NCBI GenBank assembly: GCA_946811185.2
Contig: OX328097.1
Coordinates: forward strand, 5,194,242 to 5,258,241
Source of the DNA: Hippopus hippopus
Taxonomy: Eukaryota > Mollusca > Bivalvia > Cardiida > Cardiidae
Length of the DNA: 64,000 nucleotides
Reading direction: 5' to 3'
Shown here one piece after another: positions 1 to 8,084 of the stretch. The notes under the pieces were generated by a model, which was given only the letters and a program-made list of their open reading frames with translations, had not been told where the DNA came from and did not search any database. Position 1 is the stretch's first letter, and each line of letters begins with the position of its first letter. A program made the position numbers and the translations under genes.

Positions 1-1043
1 TAAAACTTAGACCTAAATAGAGAAGCGTCCCCATACACTCTACTAAATTGGTTTGCGGTAAAACTGAGATTATAATCAACAGCGGGATATCTAGTAGAAT
101 TTAACGTAACATAAATGTTTTTAACGTTTCTATGGTCAAATATAGCTGGATTTTGTTGTTGGTCACCGCTTTTACCAGTCTGAAAACCAACAATGATAAA
201 ACGTGGCACTTCAGGTGATGATTTGACAGCAAGTCTCCAGGTAAATGATGTTGACTCGGGAACCGCAATAGAGTCACACTGCCTCATTCTATATCCAACC
301 GGTATTTTTTCTTTTTTCTCAATAATTTTATAAAGTTGCATTTTCTCATCATCTGCAGGTAGCACGTGTGGTATAAACCAAGATACTCTAAGTAAATTAA
401 TTCTACCATCAGCAGGAGCAACACCATCTCGAAAGATTGCATCATTATCATTATTTCTCGTTAATGTGAGAGTTTGCTTCATTCCATACAATATCTTATC
501 ATAATCATCACAAAAACCAAATATATGTTTTAATGGAACTCTGAAGCTAAAGGTACCTCTTGGAAGAGGATCATTAATAATATAATTTCTTCTTACAATA
601 AAACCAGTGTTTCCGGCACCCGCGTTAGCTGCTGTATCTTTATACCACAATTGATTTAATCCTTGTGATTTAGAGAAATCATCCGGATATTTTAACAAAC
701 CAATCATTGTAGTAGCCTGACCAGGATTCAATACAGATTCAATCTCCATACCTGAAAGTTGATACTTAATATTTTTAAAAAGATACATGAGACCATTGTT
801 TGTTAAAGAAATATTAGTGTTAGCATCATAAACTGCTCCAGTATCACTTCTTACTAATTCACCTATAATAAGTAAATAACTTTCACTAGGATGAGTAAAA
901 ATATCTTGAGTCTCAATGTTAATCCTAATTTCTCCTCCTGCGTTGTTGAGATTGGTACCAGTGATTGGTTCATACTCATGGTGTTCATACTCATTAATAC
1001 TATCATCTTTTAAAATTGGTTCGGTTATTTTTAGAATATCCAT
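1..1043 (-). CDS. Polinton/adintovirus major capsid protein, partial
   Basis: An open frame of 347 codons starts at the ATG at 1041-1043 and runs off the left edge with no stop, so the C terminus is outside the window. The translation resembles the double-jelly-roll (hexon-like) major capsid protein of Polintons and adintoviruses; it would form the trimeric capsomers of an icosahedral virion. There is no internal stop or frameshift. The family call rests on overall similarity and on its neighbours (penton-like protein, packaging ATPase, adenain-like protease); I see no short diagnostic motif. The start is preceded closely by TATTATAAAATG, the same layout as the other genes of this block. It is the leftmost of nine minus-strand genes. 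Confidence 0.85.
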   Translation of the reverse strand, partial: MDILKITEPILKDDSINEYEHHEYEPITGTNLNNAGGEIRINIETQDIFTHPSESYLLIIGELVRSDTGAVYDANTNISLTNNGLMYLFKNIKYQLSGMEIESVLNPGQATTMIGLLKYPDDFSKSQGLNQLWYKDTAANAGAGNTGFIVRRNYIINDPLPRGTFSFRVPLKHIFGFCDDYDKILYGMKQTLTLTRNNDNDAIFRDGVAPADGRINLLRVSWFIPHVLPADDEKMQLYKIIEKKEKIPVGYRMRQCDSIAVPESTSFTWRLAVKSSPEVPRFIIVGFQTGKSGDQQQNPAIFDHRNVKNIYVTLNSTRYPAVDYNLSFTANQFSRVYGDASLFRSKF

Positions 1044-1081
1044 TTTATAATAGTAATTATAATTTTTAAATGAAATAAAAA

Positions 1082-1441
1082 TTATAATTGTTCTAAATAA
1101 AGCTGGGGAAAAGACTTAATTTTAGCATCAACAAACACTCCTCGAAGTTTAATGCTTTTTGCAGTATTCAGTGTAGTTTTAGGATAAACTTTATTACCGT
1201 ATACAAGTGTTATTTCAGGTATACCCCAATTTTTTAAATATTCATTTACCTTTTTCTCAATCTCTTTCATCTTGGTTACCTTTTCAGGAGATAACTTCAC
1301 AACAGCTTTTTTATAATTATATTTCGTTTTATTAATTTCAAGGATTTCACAATCTTTTATGTTTAAAGAAGCACCTACTATTTCAATAGTAGCGGTACCA
1401 TATTTTGCATGATCTACACGATTAAAATTTAATATAGACAT
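1082..1441 (-). CDS. Unknown 119-aa Polinton protein
   Basis: This is a complete frame from ATG (1439-1441) to a stop at 1082, 38 bp upstream of the capsid gene. I do not recognise a named domain. The protein is Lys-rich (predicted pI basic), with beta-prone N- and C-terminal thirds and a charged, helix-prone middle (about residues 50-72). A hydrophobic stretch near residues 100-119 ends the protein. It has no signal peptide or membrane segment. Its place between the capsid gene and the small virion proteins suggests a structural or packaging role, which is inference only. A TATATAAAAAG leader directly precedes the ATG. Confidence 0.7.
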   Translation of the reverse strand: MSILNFNRVDHAKYGTATIEIVGASLNIKDCEILEINKTKYNYKKAVVKLSPEKVTKMKEIEKKVNEYLKNWGIPEITLVYGNKVYPKTTLNTAKSIKLRGVFVDAKIKSFPQLYLEQL

Positions 1442-1486
1442 TCTTTTTATATAATGAATATAATTTTCTTAACTTATCTATATTTT

Positions 1487-1885
1487 TCATACTGTTTTAA
1501 TACCCGCTCCACTGTTTAACCTTTTAACTATGTCTTGAATAGAAATGGCACTTCCATCTATTAATGTGCTAATGTTTTGTGTTTTAGGAGTATCATTAGG
1601 TTTTGGTGATGTATTATATTTTTGTAAAATTTGCTTTGATTTTGGTGTTAAAGCTTTCGTAACTAATTTTTTTCCTGCTTCTACAGCTGCACTTTTTCCA
1701 ACCTCTAAAGCTTTCTTTGCTCCTTCCTTAGCTACACTCTTTCCTACATCAAGGGCAGAAGACGCAATTTGTTTAGCTGCACTACTAGTAAAAAGCCTCG
1801 CTAAAAAGTTAGCAATACTATCAAAGATTCCGGAACCACCGTATGAATATCTTGTTTTAAATCCGTGTTTCTTAGTGATTATCAT
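1487..1885 (-). CDS. Lys/Ala-rich small virion-type protein
   Basis: A 132-aa frame. Residues about 33-79 form a long Ala/Lys/Val-rich amphipathic helix with repeated 'VGKSxAxEAGKKAL'-like heptads; the N terminus is Gly/Phe-rich and the C-terminal 50 residues are polar with Pro and Asn. Composition and size recall adenovirus-type minor core or membrane-lytic virion proteins (pX or pVI class) carried by adintoviruses, but I cannot prove homology from sequence alone. It sits 5 bp from the next gene's stop (1891) and 45 bp from the 119-aa gene. A TATAAAAAAG leader abuts the ATG. The complementary plus-strand open frame over the same bases is a shadow. Confidence 0.65.
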   Translation of the reverse strand: MIITKKHGFKTRYSYGGSGIFDSIANFLARLFTSSAAKQIASSALDVGKSVAKEGAKKALEVGKSAAVEAGKKLVTKALTPKSKQILQKYNTSPKPNDTPKTQNISTLIDGSAISIQDIVKRLNSGAGIKTV

Positions 1886-1890
1886 CTTTT

Positions 1891-2757
1891 TTATAGTATA
1901 GACATTAAATTTTTATAAGCGTGTGAATTTAAAACACCTTGTCTTTTTAATTCATCACAAATGCTTACTACCTCATTTCTTACACCTGTATTACCTGCTT
2001 CTTTACTTGCCATCAACAGGTCTAGTCTTTCTATTAATGCGTTAGGGTCAGATGGGATAACAACGATACCACTACCTTCACGAAATCTTTTATTTAGCCA
2101 AATAGGTCTAACTATGTTATTCCATTTTTTACTTTTAGAAGATTTAGGATAATTACTTTTTGGGTCGTTGCCACGAAAAATGGAGCCCGTTTTTACCATC
2201 AACTTCGCATAATTCTCATAATCATCACCCCCAAAAATAGTATTATCAGGATCTTTAGATATGATTAATTCCCATAGACCAGGGGTACCTTCATATTCTT
2301 CACCATCCACAATAATATCATTGCCTTGAATAGCAATTGGTTTGTTACCAATATAAAACCTACCATCTTTGTCATATATTCCATAGGTTCTATCAGCTCC
2401 AGACTTAGTAGTAAACTTTCTTAAATACGGCGCTGCTATTTCACCGATAAATATCGAGTCTCCTACTTCTTCTGTTGGTTTATCATAAGCTTTGATAGGT
2501 GGAAATGCTGGAAAAGTAATAGTTTGTGGTAAGCTTTTAATACGTTCTTTAATAGGTTCAAGCCCCTCTGTAATCTCCTTTGTTGCAGCTTTTTGCGTTT
2601 CTGTTATAGGTTTAAAAAACTTTGAAAGGTCAGTTTGTAATTCTCGTTCACCTGTTCTCTCTGCTAGTTGATTATCCCGAATATTCTTTTTCGTTTCGAG
2701 ATACTCTTTTACAATTAAGTCTCTTTTTGCAGGGTCAGTTATTTTTAGAAATGACAT
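1891..2757 (-). CDS. DUF8207-like Polinton protein
   Basis: A 288-aa frame from ATG 2755-2757. Residues 1-75 are charged and helix-prone (probable coiled coil). Residues about 100-285 form a folded domain with the conserved-looking strings GTPGLWELI (157-165) and WNNIVRPIW (212-220), then a Gly-rich GSG and a C-terminal helical region with SKEAGNTG. I recall this pattern as the domain called DUF8207 in invertebrate genome proteins, usually from Maverick copies; the family name is from memory and its function is unknown. Intact, no frameshift. Upstream lies a 180-bp intergenic stretch with a 10-bp tandem repeat. Confidence 0.75.
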   Translation of the reverse strand: MSFLKITDPAKRDLIVKEYLETKKNIRDNQLAERTGERELQTDLSKFFKPITETQKAATKEITEGLEPIKERIKSLPQTITFPAFPPIKAYDKPTEEVGDSIFIGEIAAPYLRKFTTKSGADRTYGIYDKDGRFYIGNKPIAIQGNDIIVDGEEYEGTPGLWELIISKDPDNTIFGGDDYENYAKLMVKTGSIFRGNDPKSNYPKSSKSKKWNNIVRPIWLNKRFREGSGIVVIPSDPNALIERLDLLMASKEAGNTGVRNEVVSICDELKRQGVLNSHAYKNLMSIL

Positions 2758-2780
2758 TTTTAATTAGCAACATATTTTTT

Positions 2781-2831
2781 TAACGCAATTTAACGCAATT
2801 TAACGCAATTTAACGCAATTTAACACAATTT
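2781..2831. repeat. 10-bp tandem repeat, five units
   Basis: The unit taacgcaatt occurs five times head to tail, the last with g to a. It lies between the starts of the DUF8207-like gene and the end of the 222-aa gene, in the largest non-coding gap of the viral block, so it could be a promoter or protein-binding array. Confidence 0.95.
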
Positions 2832-2936
2832 TAATATATAAGAGCATATATAATGCTTTTATATATTTATTCATCTCCTATTTCACATTGACATTTACAT
2901 CTAAACTTAGGTAATTTAGGTAACTTAAAAGGTATA

Positions 2937-3605
2937 CTAGACAGTATGTTTGTTTTCGGCAAGCCTCCGAAGAAAGGACTCCCTCGCTTCTTGCCTCCCT
3001 TTCTCAATCAAACTTTCCTTTTCTTCTGTTGTTACCTTCTTCTTAAATTTACTTCTTATTTCACTCTTCATATCTTCATATTTATTCATTTCATCTATTA
3101 TCAACTTAAACTCATCATCAGATATGTGGTTATCCATTAAAGCTTTTGATACATGATTATCTATAGTATTAAGCTTAGCAGCAGCAAGCATTTGAATCTT
3201 CAAATGTTTTTCAGCTTTAGCAGTAGTTTTCCTAACAAATATTTTACTAACCAATGAAGAAAGACCAATTACGCCAGCGGCACTCTCTAATCCAACAGCA
3301 ACAGGTGCCGCGGCAACCGTAGAAAGCAAAACAACGCCTGCACCACCCAATGCTAATGAAACAACAACCAATGCACCTTCAACATTATCAACTACTTTAG
3401 CCATTCTAGCATACTTCTTATTCAATCTCTCTCTTTCATTTATTTCCTTCTTTAGAAAATTTTGTACTTCAGATATTTTTTTAAGTCTATAAGAATGACC
3501 ATTATCCATTGTTTCCATTTCAATAGGTGGGGCGTTAGGGGTAACCTGTTCTTTGGGTAATATAGGATATATTTTATTAGGGTGTTTCTGATCTGTATCT
3601 GCCAT
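2937..3605 (-). CDS. Membrane/coiled-coil Polinton protein, 222 aa
   Basis: The protein has a Pro-rich polar N terminus (1-40), a charged helix (41-70), a hydrophobic Ala/Val/Gly stretch at about 78-123 long enough for two membrane helices, and a basic, helix-prone C-terminal half (about 124-222). No signal peptide. I have no named family; proteins of this layout accompany invertebrate Polinton copies. It may be an inner-virion or membrane-active protein, which is inference. A second frame, offset by +1, overlaps its 3' end (2867-3007) and looks coding, so the real C terminus may differ. Confidence 0.7.
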   Translation of the reverse strand: MADTDQKHPNKIYPILPKEQVTPNAPPIEMETMDNGHSYRLKKISEVQNFLKKEINERERLNKKYARMAKVVDNVEGALVVVSLALGGAGVVLLSTVAAAPVAVGLESAAGVIGLSSLVSKIFVRKTTAKAEKHLKIQMLAAAKLNTIDNHVSKALMDNHISDDEFKLIIDEMNKYEDMKSEIRSKFKKKVTTEEKESLIEKGRQEARESFLRRLAENKHTV

Positions 3606-3626
3606 TTTATAAATATAATAATTTTT

Positions 3627-4004
3627 TTATGGCAAATATTTTAGATAGCAGAATAACTCTCCCCCAGGTATTTCAATTGGTTTTTGTGAGAAATTATAAA
3701 TGTAGACTAAGATATCATTAACGTCATTATCAAGATGTATACCATTAGAAATGGTTAAACTATCTTTCCATTTATTACTAATAGATATCACTACAACTCC
3801 TCGTGTAGCTATATAACCAAATCCTAACGGAACTCTCATACCATTATTAGGAGGAATCTTGATAGTTACTTGTGAGTATATTTTCCATTTTAGAGAATCT
3901 TGCTTTAAGGGAGGATATCTTACTCCATGTAAATGAGGTTTCCAAAATATAGTTTTATGTTGGGTAGTAATATTAGGTTTTATACCAAATTTATGTATAT
4001 CCAT
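3627..4004 (-). CDS. dUTPase-fold-like protein lacking catalytic Tyr
   Basis: A 125-aa frame. From residue about 42 the pattern follows the trimeric dUTPase beta-fold: YSQVTIKIPPNNG (43-55), a central strand set, then GIHLDNDVND (88-97), which aligns to the dUTPase motif 3 (Gly-x-x-Asp-x-Asp-Tyr-x-Gly), and PGGELFC (113-119) near the usual 'GdriaQ' position. The Asp-x-Asp pair is kept, but the base-stacking Tyr is Val and the following Gly is Asp; the PRSG-type motif 2 is also absent. It is therefore probably not a working dUTPase and may have a structural role. Homology is inferred by eye. Confidence 0.55.
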   Translation of the reverse strand: MDIHKFGIKPNITTQHKTIFWKPHLHGVRYPPLKQDSLKWKIYSQVTIKIPPNNGMRVPLGFGYIATRGVVVISISNKWKDSLTISNGIHLDNDVNDILVYIYNFSQKPIEIPGGELFCYLKYLP

Positions 4005-4027
4005 TTTTTATTTATTGTAAATAATAT

Positions 4028-4612
4028 TTATAATATAGCTCCTAGGATAGGGATATTAGCAAATGGGCTATTAGGCCCAAGTAAAAGTCCTTTTCCATCA
4101 TACATTTTTCCTCCTTGCTTTAAATACAACCCATCACCAACAGACTCTAATCCTTTACCTTTGTATGGTTTTAAGTATAATCCACTTCCATCAGTTTCAA
4201 CTTGACAAACACATCCTCCTTTTTTAAGGTAAAGACCTGACCCCATAGCTTTTTGAACACCTGTTTGAGCTAATCCAGAAAGAGCACCAACACCTAAAGC
4301 TGGTAAAACGGTTTTTGCAAGCATCGGTAAAGCCCTAGCAGCTAACCCAGCTAACATTCCGAGGAAACCCCCTTCTATTTTCATGTTATATTTAAGTTGT
4401 TTTGTAGTCATTCTAATAGTTATACCCACACCATCCTCATAGGCTTTAGCCATTTTCTTTGCTTGTGAATTGGTAATTGCTAAAACATCATTACCTTGTA
4501 AATCTTCATGACCTAAACGAATACTTACTGGGCAACTAGCTTTAACAGCATGTTGAAGTTTTTGCTTTTGCCCTTCAGATATATTTACTTTAACATTAGT
4601 GTAACTCGTCAT
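4028..4612 (-). CDS. Gly-rich virion protein with GLYLK repeats
   Basis: A 194-aa frame. Residues 1-79 form a polar N-terminal region; 81-124 is a Gly/Ala/Leu-rich, membrane-active-looking helix pair (GGFLGMLAGLAARALPM at 81-97); then come three GLYLK motifs at 126-130, 144-148 and 161-165 and a related KGLLLGP at 174-180. This layout is a hallmark of an abundant Polinton/adintovirus protein thought to be a minor virion component comparable to adenovirus pX/pVI; that comparison is from family knowledge and not proven here. Neighbours are the dUTPase-like and penton-like genes, spaced by 20-30 bp. Confidence 0.8.
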   Translation of the reverse strand: MTSYTNVKVNISEGQKQKLQHAVKASCPVSIRLGHEDLQGNDVLAITNSQAKKMAKAYEDGVGITIRMTTKQLKYNMKIEGGFLGMLAGLAARALPMLAKTVLPALGVGALSGLAQTGVQKAMGSGLYLKKGGCVCQVETDGSGLYLKPYKGKGLESVGDGLYLKQGGKMYDGKGLLLGPNSPFANIPILGAIL

Positions 4613-4640
4613 TTTATATACGAGTATTTTTTTATTTAGC

Positions 4641-5414
4641 TTATCTCGCTTCTCTAATATGAAACCTAATCGTTAATTTTTCACCTCTAAGATTTAGTAA
4701 ATTACCATCTTGGTCTGTAATATCTACATTTAGGTTATGTATTTCATTTAACGTTATTGGTAAGTATACTAAATTAACTGGTGACTCAATTATCTTATAT
4801 CCAGGTGCAACATCTGGGAAAAAAGAGTAAATAGTATTTCTTGGTGTACCATTAACGTAACTTCCTGAGATAATATCTATGTTAACTAGCAAACTATTTA
4901 TGCTAAGAATGTTTACTACATCCTCTGACTCGTGAAATCCTTGCGTATATTTAGCTCGAGTAAATCCTAATACTTTAGCAATGGAACCTGGTTGATTAAA
5001 ATCTACTTGATAATTATTATCAATAATAAGAACAGACTTTAGGGTATTAGTGTTCGCAGAAAAGTTAATAGGATACTCTTCATTAACTCTATCGTAATGG
5101 TCATTTTTTCTCATTTCCTGACGAATCGTATCATTAATGTCAACGAGGTCATAACTTCCTTCAGGTATTTTTATTTTAATCCATGTGGTGCCATTGTCTG
5201 GAGAATAAACGAATGTGTTGTTCGTTTCATCAATGTTTGGAAAAGAGTAGTAAGTTTCAAGGTTTACCATAGCTATTTCATATACTTTATCCTTTTCCAG
5301 TTGAATTGGAGGATTAAACCTTGTTCTAAAACGTGTTTTGTTATCGCTTACTATGATTTGAGACGATGATTTATGACTCGTATTTTTTACAATTTGTCCT
5401 AAAAGTTCTTCCAT
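4641..5414 (-). CDS. Penton-like minor capsid protein
   Basis: A 257-aa intact frame. The sequence is beta-rich without membrane segments and resembles the single-jelly-roll penton protein of Polintons, which would fill the five-fold vertices of the capsid. Support is overall resemblance plus position between the small virion protein and the packaging ATPase, a usual Polinton neighbourhood. The start is ATG 5412-5414 directly after TATTATAA. No break is seen. Confidence 0.75.
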   Translation of the reverse strand: MEELLGQIVKNTSHKSSSQIIVSDNKTRFRTRFNPPIQLEKDKVYEIAMVNLETYYSFPNIDETNNTFVYSPDNGTTWIKIKIPEGSYDLVDINDTIRQEMRKNDHYDRVNEEYPINFSANTNTLKSVLIIDNNYQVDFNQPGSIAKVLGFTRAKYTQGFHESEDVVNILSINSLLVNIDIISGSYVNGTPRNTIYSFFPDVAPGYKIIESPVNLVYLPITLNEIHNLNVDITDQDGNLLNLRGEKLTIRFHIREAR

Positions 5415-5435
5415 TTTATAATATTTAAATATTTT

Positions 5436-6218
5436 TTATACTGATTTAGGTATGTAGAAGTTATCAACACTGCTTCTATACTTTCCATCATGTTTTTTAC
5501 TGGTTAAGTCAATGATAGCAAAACCATGTGGTCTTTCCCATGCATCTTGACAAAACTTCATAAACTCTTTATAAGGCATATCTTCATCTACATGATCGCT
5601 ATAAATATGATACATGTTTTTTGAGGGTTGTGGAAAAAGACAAATAAAATTAGTGTTTTCTCTAATAGTTTGTCTCGGCAGTTTAAAATAATTCTGGGCG
5701 AGGTAAAAGCAGTCAACATTATTATGCCTTCCTCGAGTGTAGTAACACTCACATTTATTTTGCTTTTCTGAAAGTAAATCATCGAAAATCATTAAATTTT
5801 TATTTTCTGGGTTTAACTCTCTCGGATCAGGCACATCACTCGTATTTTCAAATAAGGTGCAATTTATATCTGATTTGTTTTTAATCGTTTTAGCCCATTC
5901 TTCAATTAAAGCTATTGGTGAAATGTTTAGTCCTTGTACTTCATCACGCATGTTAAACAATCTTAAGATACATTCTTTTGGTAGTTTTTCTTCAAAAGCC
6001 TTTTTTATTATTCGGTATTCCGGTTGATGAAGACTTCTTCCAAAAACATTTAAATAGTTGTAGTCAAGCCAATCTGGTCTGAGTAAAAGGTTTAGCAAAA
6101 AAGTAGTTTTACCACATGATGATTTACCTACAATTAAACCCCTAATACTTTTTGGGAAAAGGGGGTTATTAAATCTCTTTGATAGTACTTCATTCCATGA
6201 TAAGTCTATAATATCCAT
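5436..6218 (-). CDS. FtsK/HerA-type genome-packaging ATPase
   Basis: A 260-aa frame. Walker A is GKSSCGKT (31-38) and Walker B is LMIFDD (142-147); a downstream polar segment around 173-192 (AQNYFKLP) matches the sensor/Arg region of the A32-like packaging ATPases of Polintons and giant viruses. It would power DNA entry into the capsid. All key nucleotide-binding residues are present, so the gene appears intact. It is the first gene of the leftward set and shares a 38-bp AT-rich divergent control region with the zinc-ribbon gene at 6257. Confidence 0.9.
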   Translation of the reverse strand: MDIIDLSWNEVLSKRFNNPLFPKSIRGLIVGKSSCGKTTFLLNLLLRPDWLDYNYLNVFGRSLHQPEYRIIKKAFEEKLPKECILRLFNMRDEVQGLNISPIALIEEWAKTIKNKSDINCTLFENTSDVPDPRELNPENKNLMIFDDLLSEKQNKCECYYTRGRHNNVDCFYLAQNYFKLPRQTIRENTNFICLFPQPSKNMYHIYSDHVDEDMPYKEFMKFCQDAWERPHGFAIIDLTSKKHDGKYRSSVDNFYIPKSV

Positions 6219-6256
6219 TTTTATTTAAATATTTTTATTTTTTTATATAAAACAAC
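6219..6256. promoter_or_regulatory. Divergent AT-rich promoter region
   Basis: The 38 bp between the divergent ATPase and zinc-ribbon starts are almost pure A/T, with ATTTAAATA on the left side and TTTATATAAAA on the right. They must hold the control signals for both gene sets. Confidence 0.6.
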
Positions 6257-6412
6257 ATGTATTGTGTTAAATGTAAAAAACATACAGATACGAATGATAT
6301 AAAATATTCTGTTTCTAAAAATGGAAGAAATATGATGAAGGGGAAATGTGTTATTTGTGGAATAACTAAATCACAATTTATAAAAAAAAAACTACCGGGA
6401 GTAGTATATTAA
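6257..6412 (+). CDS. Small zinc-ribbon protein (DUF5679-like), 51 aa
   Basis: The ATG at 6257-6259 opens a 51-codon frame ending in TAA at 6410-6412. It has two CxxC pairs, CVKC (residues 3-6) and CVIC (31-34), spaced as a zinc ribbon, and a basic C terminus. This matches my memory of the small DUF5679 zinc-ribbon proteins found in Polintons and large DNA viruses. Function is unknown; nucleic-acid binding is a reasonable guess. It is first in the rightward gene set, 29 bp before the phospholipase frame. Confidence 0.75.
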   Translation: MYCVKCKKHTDTNDIKYSVSKNGRNMMKGKCVICGITKSQFIKKKLPGVVY

Positions 6413-6441
6413 ATAAATTTATAAATAATTTACCCGTTGAA

Positions 6442-6750
6442 ATGCATCTACCAGGGCACAACTTTACAGGACCAGGTACCAAACTAAATAAAAGACTCAA
6501 TCCTGATTTAACACCGAAGGAGTGGAGTAAACCTATAAACCGTGTTGATAAAGCCGCTTATAATCATGATGTTTGCTATCTTCAACACAACGATACTGCT
6601 ACAAGAAACGCAGTGTGTGATAAGAATATGTTAACGGAGTTAGAAGGGATTTACAATCCTAGTATTAGAGAAAAAATGGAAAGAGGTTTGGTAAGTAGAC
6701 TCATTGGAACGAAAATGAAATTTGGAATGGGAGTAAAAAAAAAAATTTAG
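6442..6750 (+). CDS. Parvovirus-type phospholipase A2 domain protein
   Basis: A 102-aa frame with the calcium loop GPG (residues 10-12), the catalytic His-Asp pair at 42-43 in YNHDVCY, and a second Asp at 60 in CDKNML, as in the secreted/parvovirus VP1 PLA2 fold. In virions such domains help membrane passage; here it is annotation by motif. The frame stops at 6748-6750 just after an 11-A run (6735-6745). The integrase frame continues on the other side of that run and is open upstream through it, so the two may be one gene separated by a homopolymer length change or a programmed -1 shift. Confidence 0.8.
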   Translation: MHLPGHNFTGPGTKLNKRLNPDLTPKEWSKPINRVDKAAYNHDVCYLQHNDTATRNAVCDKNMLTELEGIYNPSIREKMERGLVSRLIGTKMKFGMGVKKKI

Positions 6751-6758
6751 CGGAAGAA

Positions 6759-7643
6759 TTGCATAAACCCGTAAGAAGAAAATTTAAAAAAAGGAGAGTT
6801 ATAGTAAACGGTATAGATAAGATATGGGCTGTGGATTTAGTAGACATGCAAGCATTTTCTAAGTTTAATCGCGGTATTAAATACCTTCTCGCTGCCATTG
6901 ATATCTTTTCTAAATATGGATATCTGGTGCCATTAAAAGATAAAACAGGAAAATCTGTTGCTATAGCATTAAAAAGTATTTTTAAGGAGAGAAAACCCGA
7001 AAAAATGTGGGTGGATAAGGGTAAAGAGTTTTATAACAAAGATGTAAAAGACTTGGTTGAATTATATTCTACTGAAAATGAGGAAAAATCAAGTGTGGTT
7101 GAGAGATGGATTAGGACAATGAAAGAAAAAATGTGGAAGTATTTCTCCGCTAACTCTACAAACGTTTACATTAATGTGCTACCGGATTTGGTTAAAAAAT
7201 ATAATAACACGAGGCATTCATCTATTAAGATGACCCCGGTAAACGCTAGTAAAAAAGAAAATGAAACGAGAGTTTGGAGAAATCTTTACCCTGATAATCT
7301 TGAAATAAGAGACTCTAATCCTAAGTTTTCCGTTGGAGATAAAGTAAGGATAACTAAAAAGAAAAAGACTTTTGAAAAAGGTTATACAACAAGATGGACT
7401 GAGGAGGTTTTTACAGTTTCTGAAGTAAAACTTACATCACCTATAACATATAAAATTAAAGATTTTAATGGAGAAGAAATACAAGGTACCTTTTATGAAC
7501 CTGAACTGCAGAAAACTAGTCAAGAGGTGTATAGGATAGAAAAGGTTATTAAAAAAGGAAAAAAGAAATCTCTCGTAAAGTGGAAAGGTTATCCCGATGA
7601 ATTTAATTCATGGGTTGACAATAAAGATATTAGAAATATTTAA
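6759..7643 (+). CDS. Retroviral-type integrase with chromodomain
   Basis: The core has the DDE triad: Asp in WAVDLVDM (residue 26 counting from the TTG at 6759), Asp in WVDKGKEF (86) and Glu in VVERWIRT (115). After a basic linker comes a C-terminal chromodomain (about 256-294, with SLVKWKGYP and SWVD). It would catalyse insertion of the element, and the chromodomain may steer target choice. There is no ATG at the 5' end: the frame is open upstream to at least 6735, so translation probably enters from the phospholipase frame by slippage at the A-run, or the A-run has lost or gained a base. The stop overlaps the region of the protease leader. Confidence 0.9.
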   Translation: MHKPVRRKFKKRRVIVNGIDKIWAVDLVDMQAFSKFNRGIKYLLAAIDIFSKYGYLVPLKDKTGKSVAIALKSIFKERKPEKMWVDKGKEFYNKDVKDLVELYSTENEEKSSVVERWIRTMKEKMWKYFSANSTNVYINVLPDLVKKYNNTRHSSIKMTPVNASKKENETRVWRNLYPDNLEIRDSNPKFSVGDKVRITKKKKTFEKGYTTRWTEEVFTVSEVKLTSPITYKIKDFNGEEIQGTFYEPELQKTSQEVYRIEKVIKKGKKKSLVKWKGYPDEFNSWVDNKDIRNI

Positions 7644-7653
7644 CTATAAAAAA

Positions 7654-8070
7654 ATGACAAATATTTCGATTGAAAACGTAATTTTACCGAATAAACCGTT
7701 GAACAATTTCGAATTAGAGGGTGCCGTTAAAAGATTAAAGATTCCTTATTTTAGAGGAGTTTTTTTACTAGATACATTACCGAGAAAACCGAGTAAAAAA
7801 GAATGTGGTATAGTAAACTTTGATAAAAGTAATGGTCCTGGTACACATTGGGTCGCTTGGTATAAAAATGGTAAAACTAAAATTTATTTTGATAGTTATG
7901 GCATACAACCACCTATTGAAATTCGAGATTATTTAAAAAGCCCAATACAGTACAATACTGACCAATTACAACAAGCTGGGCAAGTATTTTGTGGTCATTT
8001 ATGTTTGTACATTCTAAAAGAGTTATCTAGAGGTAATCAGTTTCAAAATGTTTTAAATAAACTTTTTTAG
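7654..8070 (+). CDS. Adenain-like cysteine protease
   Basis: I take the ATG at 7654, after TATAAAAAA, as the start; an earlier in-frame ATG at 7597 lies inside the integrase gene and is unlikely. The 138-aa product has His65 in GTHWVAWY, Asp80 in YFDSYG, Gln106 and Cys113 in VFCGHL. The Gln-x6-Cys spacing and order are those of the adenovirus maturation protease family (C5). It would process virion precursor proteins. Intact; 10 bp after the integrase stop. Confidence 0.88.
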   Translation: MTNISIENVILPNKPLNNFELEGAVKRLKIPYFRGVFLLDTLPRKPSKKECGIVNFDKSNGPGTHWVAWYKNGKTKIYFDSYGIQPPIEIRDYLKSPIQYNTDQLQQAGQVFCGHLCLYILKELSRGNQFQNVLNKLF

Positions 8071-8084
8071 TACTATATAAAAAA

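Noticed and set aside
1545..1901. Plus-strand open frame of 118 residues opposite the Lys/Ala-rich viral gene
   Set aside because: It is the complement of an Ala/Lys-rich frame; the minus-strand reading fits the gene order and start context.
7597..7653. Earlier ATG for the protease
   Set aside because: It lies within the integrase gene and adds 19 residues unlike the family N terminus; the ATG at 7654 has the TATA-A-run context.
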